Below, piece by piece: positions 6,366 through 7,014 of a stretch of DNA of 7,014 nucleotides; within the stretch, counting starts at the first letter, position 1, and the number at the start of each line of letters is the position of its first letter. A model generated the notes under the pieces. It saw nothing but the letters and a program-made list of their open reading frames with translations. It was not told where the DNA came from and ran no database searches. The stretch comes from Pseudomonadota bacterium (lineage in GTDB: Bacteria; Pseudomonadota; Alphaproteobacteria; Rhizobiales; Beijerinckiaceae), in contig JAEWKP010000070.1 of NCBI GenBank assembly GCA_023393655.1, positions 1 to 7,014 of the forward strand. Direction: 5' to 3'. The translations under genes were made by a program, and so were the position numbers.

Positions 6366-6466
6366 CCCCGTTGGGCGCGCGTCGCGCAGCGAACGCCGAT
6401 GCGCGGGCGGAATGGCGTGGGGAGCGGTGGGGGCGGTGAGCCTGGTTCAAAGAGCGCGCGTGCCAT

Positions 6467-6517
6467 GTGTCATCCCGCACGCGCCGCGGCGCGAAGTGCC
6501 GCGGCGCAGATGCGGGA
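6467..6517 (+). repeat. REP-like hairpin element, left arm
   Basis: 51-bp element starting GTGTCATCCCG. It folds on itself: 6472-6479 pairs with 6511-6518, and 6481-6492 pairs with 6496-6507 around a GAA loop (one G-T wobble, small internal loop at C6480 and 6508-6510). It matches the right arm, read on the opposite strand, at 43 of 51 positions without gaps. Elements with GTCATCCCG ends are, to my knowledge, dispersed in alphaproteobacterial intergenic regions. Confidence 0.8.
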
Positions 6518-6552
6518 TCGCACGACGAGAAGGCGCCTTTTCCGGGTGCTGC

Positions 6553-6603
6553 TCCCGTGTCTGCGCCGCGGCATTTCATGCCGCAGCGCGCACGGGATGA
6601 CAC
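6553..6603 (-). repeat. REP-like hairpin element, right arm (inverted)
   Basis: Inverted partner of the left arm, with a perfect 11-bp shared outer end (CGGGATGACAC on the plus strand). It forms the same structure with a GCGGCAT/ATGCCGC stem around GAA and an outer CCCGTG/CACGGG stem. Every one of the eight substitutions relative to the left arm keeps pairing. The two arms, 35 bp apart, can also pair with each other as one long hairpin, as in bacterial interspersed mosaic elements. It lies 20 bp downstream of the dehydratase stop, where it could protect the mRNA 3' end or end transcription. Confidence 0.8.
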
Positions 6604-6623
6604 CCCTTAAACGCGCATCCCGC

Positions 6624-7014
6624 TCAGTGATTATCCCGCGGAATGCCGAACTTCTTGTGGATCTTCTGGTACTTGACCGCCGGCTTGAGGACCATGCCGT
6701 CGGAGAGCTCACCGACGATCTTGCGCTGGATCTCCTGCCAAGGCGTCTGGCTCTTCGGATACTTGTAGCCGCCGGCGGCCTTGAGCGCGGCGCGGCGCTC
6801 GGCGAGCTCCTCGTCCGAGATCAGGATGTTGGCGGTGCGCTTCTTCAGGTCGATGCGAACCCGGTCGCCGGTGCGCAGCAGCGCGAGGCCACCGCCCGTC
6901 GCCGCTTCCGGCGAGGCGTTCAGGATCGAGGGCGAGCCGGACGTGCCGGACTGGCGGCCGTCGCCGACGCAGGCGAGCGCCGTGATGCCCTTCTTGATCA
7001 GGTAATCCGGCGGC
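6624..7014 (-). CDS. IlvD/Edd-family dehydratase, C-terminal part (sugar-acid dehydratase)
   Basis: Partial gene: the last 129 codons and stop of a minus-strand gene that runs off the right edge. The family is usually about 570-600 aa, so roughly a fifth is visible. The iron-sulfur dehydratase signature GDGRQSGTSGSPSILNASPE lies at visible residues 17-36, followed by GGGLALLRTGDRVRIDL and a C-terminal tail ending PRDNH. This tail, with the YPKSQTPWQEIQR and AVKYQKI blocks, resembles the L-arabonate/D-xylonate dehydratase branch more than true dihydroxyacid dehydratase (IlvD) or 6-phosphogluconate dehydratase (Edd). Such enzymes convert an aldonate to its 2-keto-3-deoxy form in the cytoplasm. 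The iron-sulfur cysteines and start lie outside the window, so substrate and integrity cannot be judged. The downstream SDR and DenD genes on the same strand fit a sugar-acid pathway. Confidence 0.85.
   Translation of the reverse strand, partial: PPDYLIKKGITALACVGDGRQSGTSGSPSILNASPEAATGGGLALLRTGDRVRIDLKKRTANILISDEELAERRAALKAAGGYKYPKSQTPWQEIQRKIVGELSDGMVLKPAVKYQKIHKKFGIPRDNH

Larger units (their letters stand above)
6296..6623. other. 328-bp intergenic region with promoter and REP-like pair
   Basis: No gene is seen here. From the operon side outward it holds the AT-rich palindrome, the candidate promoter, a GC-rich stretch without recognised signals (about 6366-6466), and the inverted REP-like pair (6467-6603), which ends 20 bp from the dehydratase stop codon. 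Small ORFs on either strand run through the repeats and lack a plausible start signal. The 35-bp spacer between the repeat arms contains a perfect palindrome, AAGGCGCCTT (6530-6539). Confidence 0.7.

Noticed and set aside
6467..6603. Insertion-sequence remnant or CRISPR array
   Set aside because: There is no transposase fragment, no target-site duplication, and only two inverted copies rather than regularly spaced direct repeats. The structure fits a REP/BIME-type element better.
6235..6712. Small minus-strand open frames running through the REP-like region
   Set aside because: The repeated Arg/Ala-rich peptides come from reading the hairpin arms. They overlap real genes at both ends and show no initiation signal.

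Overview
The window looks like a chromosomal segment of a high-GC alphaproteobacterium, most likely of the Hyphomicrobiales (Bosea, Methylobacterium or Bradyrhizobium type). The reasons are strong G/C bias at third codon positions, long spurious antisense ORFs over every gene, and the gene families present. The genus is an inference; no rRNA or species marker is present.

Layout. Bases 1-143 hold an unusual G12/C14 homopolymer tract and the 5' region of one plus-strand gene, a membrane-anchored GGDEF diguanylate cyclase (144-1076). A strong bidirectional-looking hairpin terminator (1101-1125) separates it from a convergent minus-strand block that fills the rest of the window. Read in transcription order (right to left), that block is: the 3' end of an IlvD/Edd-family dehydratase (6624 to beyond 7014); a 328-bp intergenic region with an inverted pair of REP-like hairpins and a candidate promoter; an isocitrate lyase/PEP mutase family protein (6295-5456); a 108-aa orphan protein (5459-5133); a two-domain GNAT acetyltransferase (5136-4000); a classical SDR dehydrogenase (3984-3238); and two tandem extended-SDR paralogues of the D-erythronate dehydrogenase (DenD) family (3142-2156 and 2115-1135).

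Function. The three genes headed by the PEP-mutase-like gene are joined by two 4-bp ATGA start/stop overlaps, and the SDR gene follows after 15 bp, so these four form one tight operon. The two DenD genes follow after 95 bp and 40 bp and may be cotranscribed. The aldonate-type dehydratase, the SDR resembling 2-keto-3-deoxy-L-fuconate/rhamnonate dehydrogenases, and the two DenD-like dehydrogenases together suggest catabolism of sugar acids (aldonic or four-carbon acid sugars). The actual substrate cannot be read from the sequence, and the kinase, isomerase and decarboxylase partners known for DenD are not in the window.

Most notable signals. (1) The REP-like pair, where all eight differences between the two 51-bp arms preserve base pairing. 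(2) The tandem denD duplication, about 62% identical by hand alignment. (3) The translationally coupled orphan protein and GNAT-GNAT fusion inside a metabolic operon. I see no convincing wholly new defence or mobile system.
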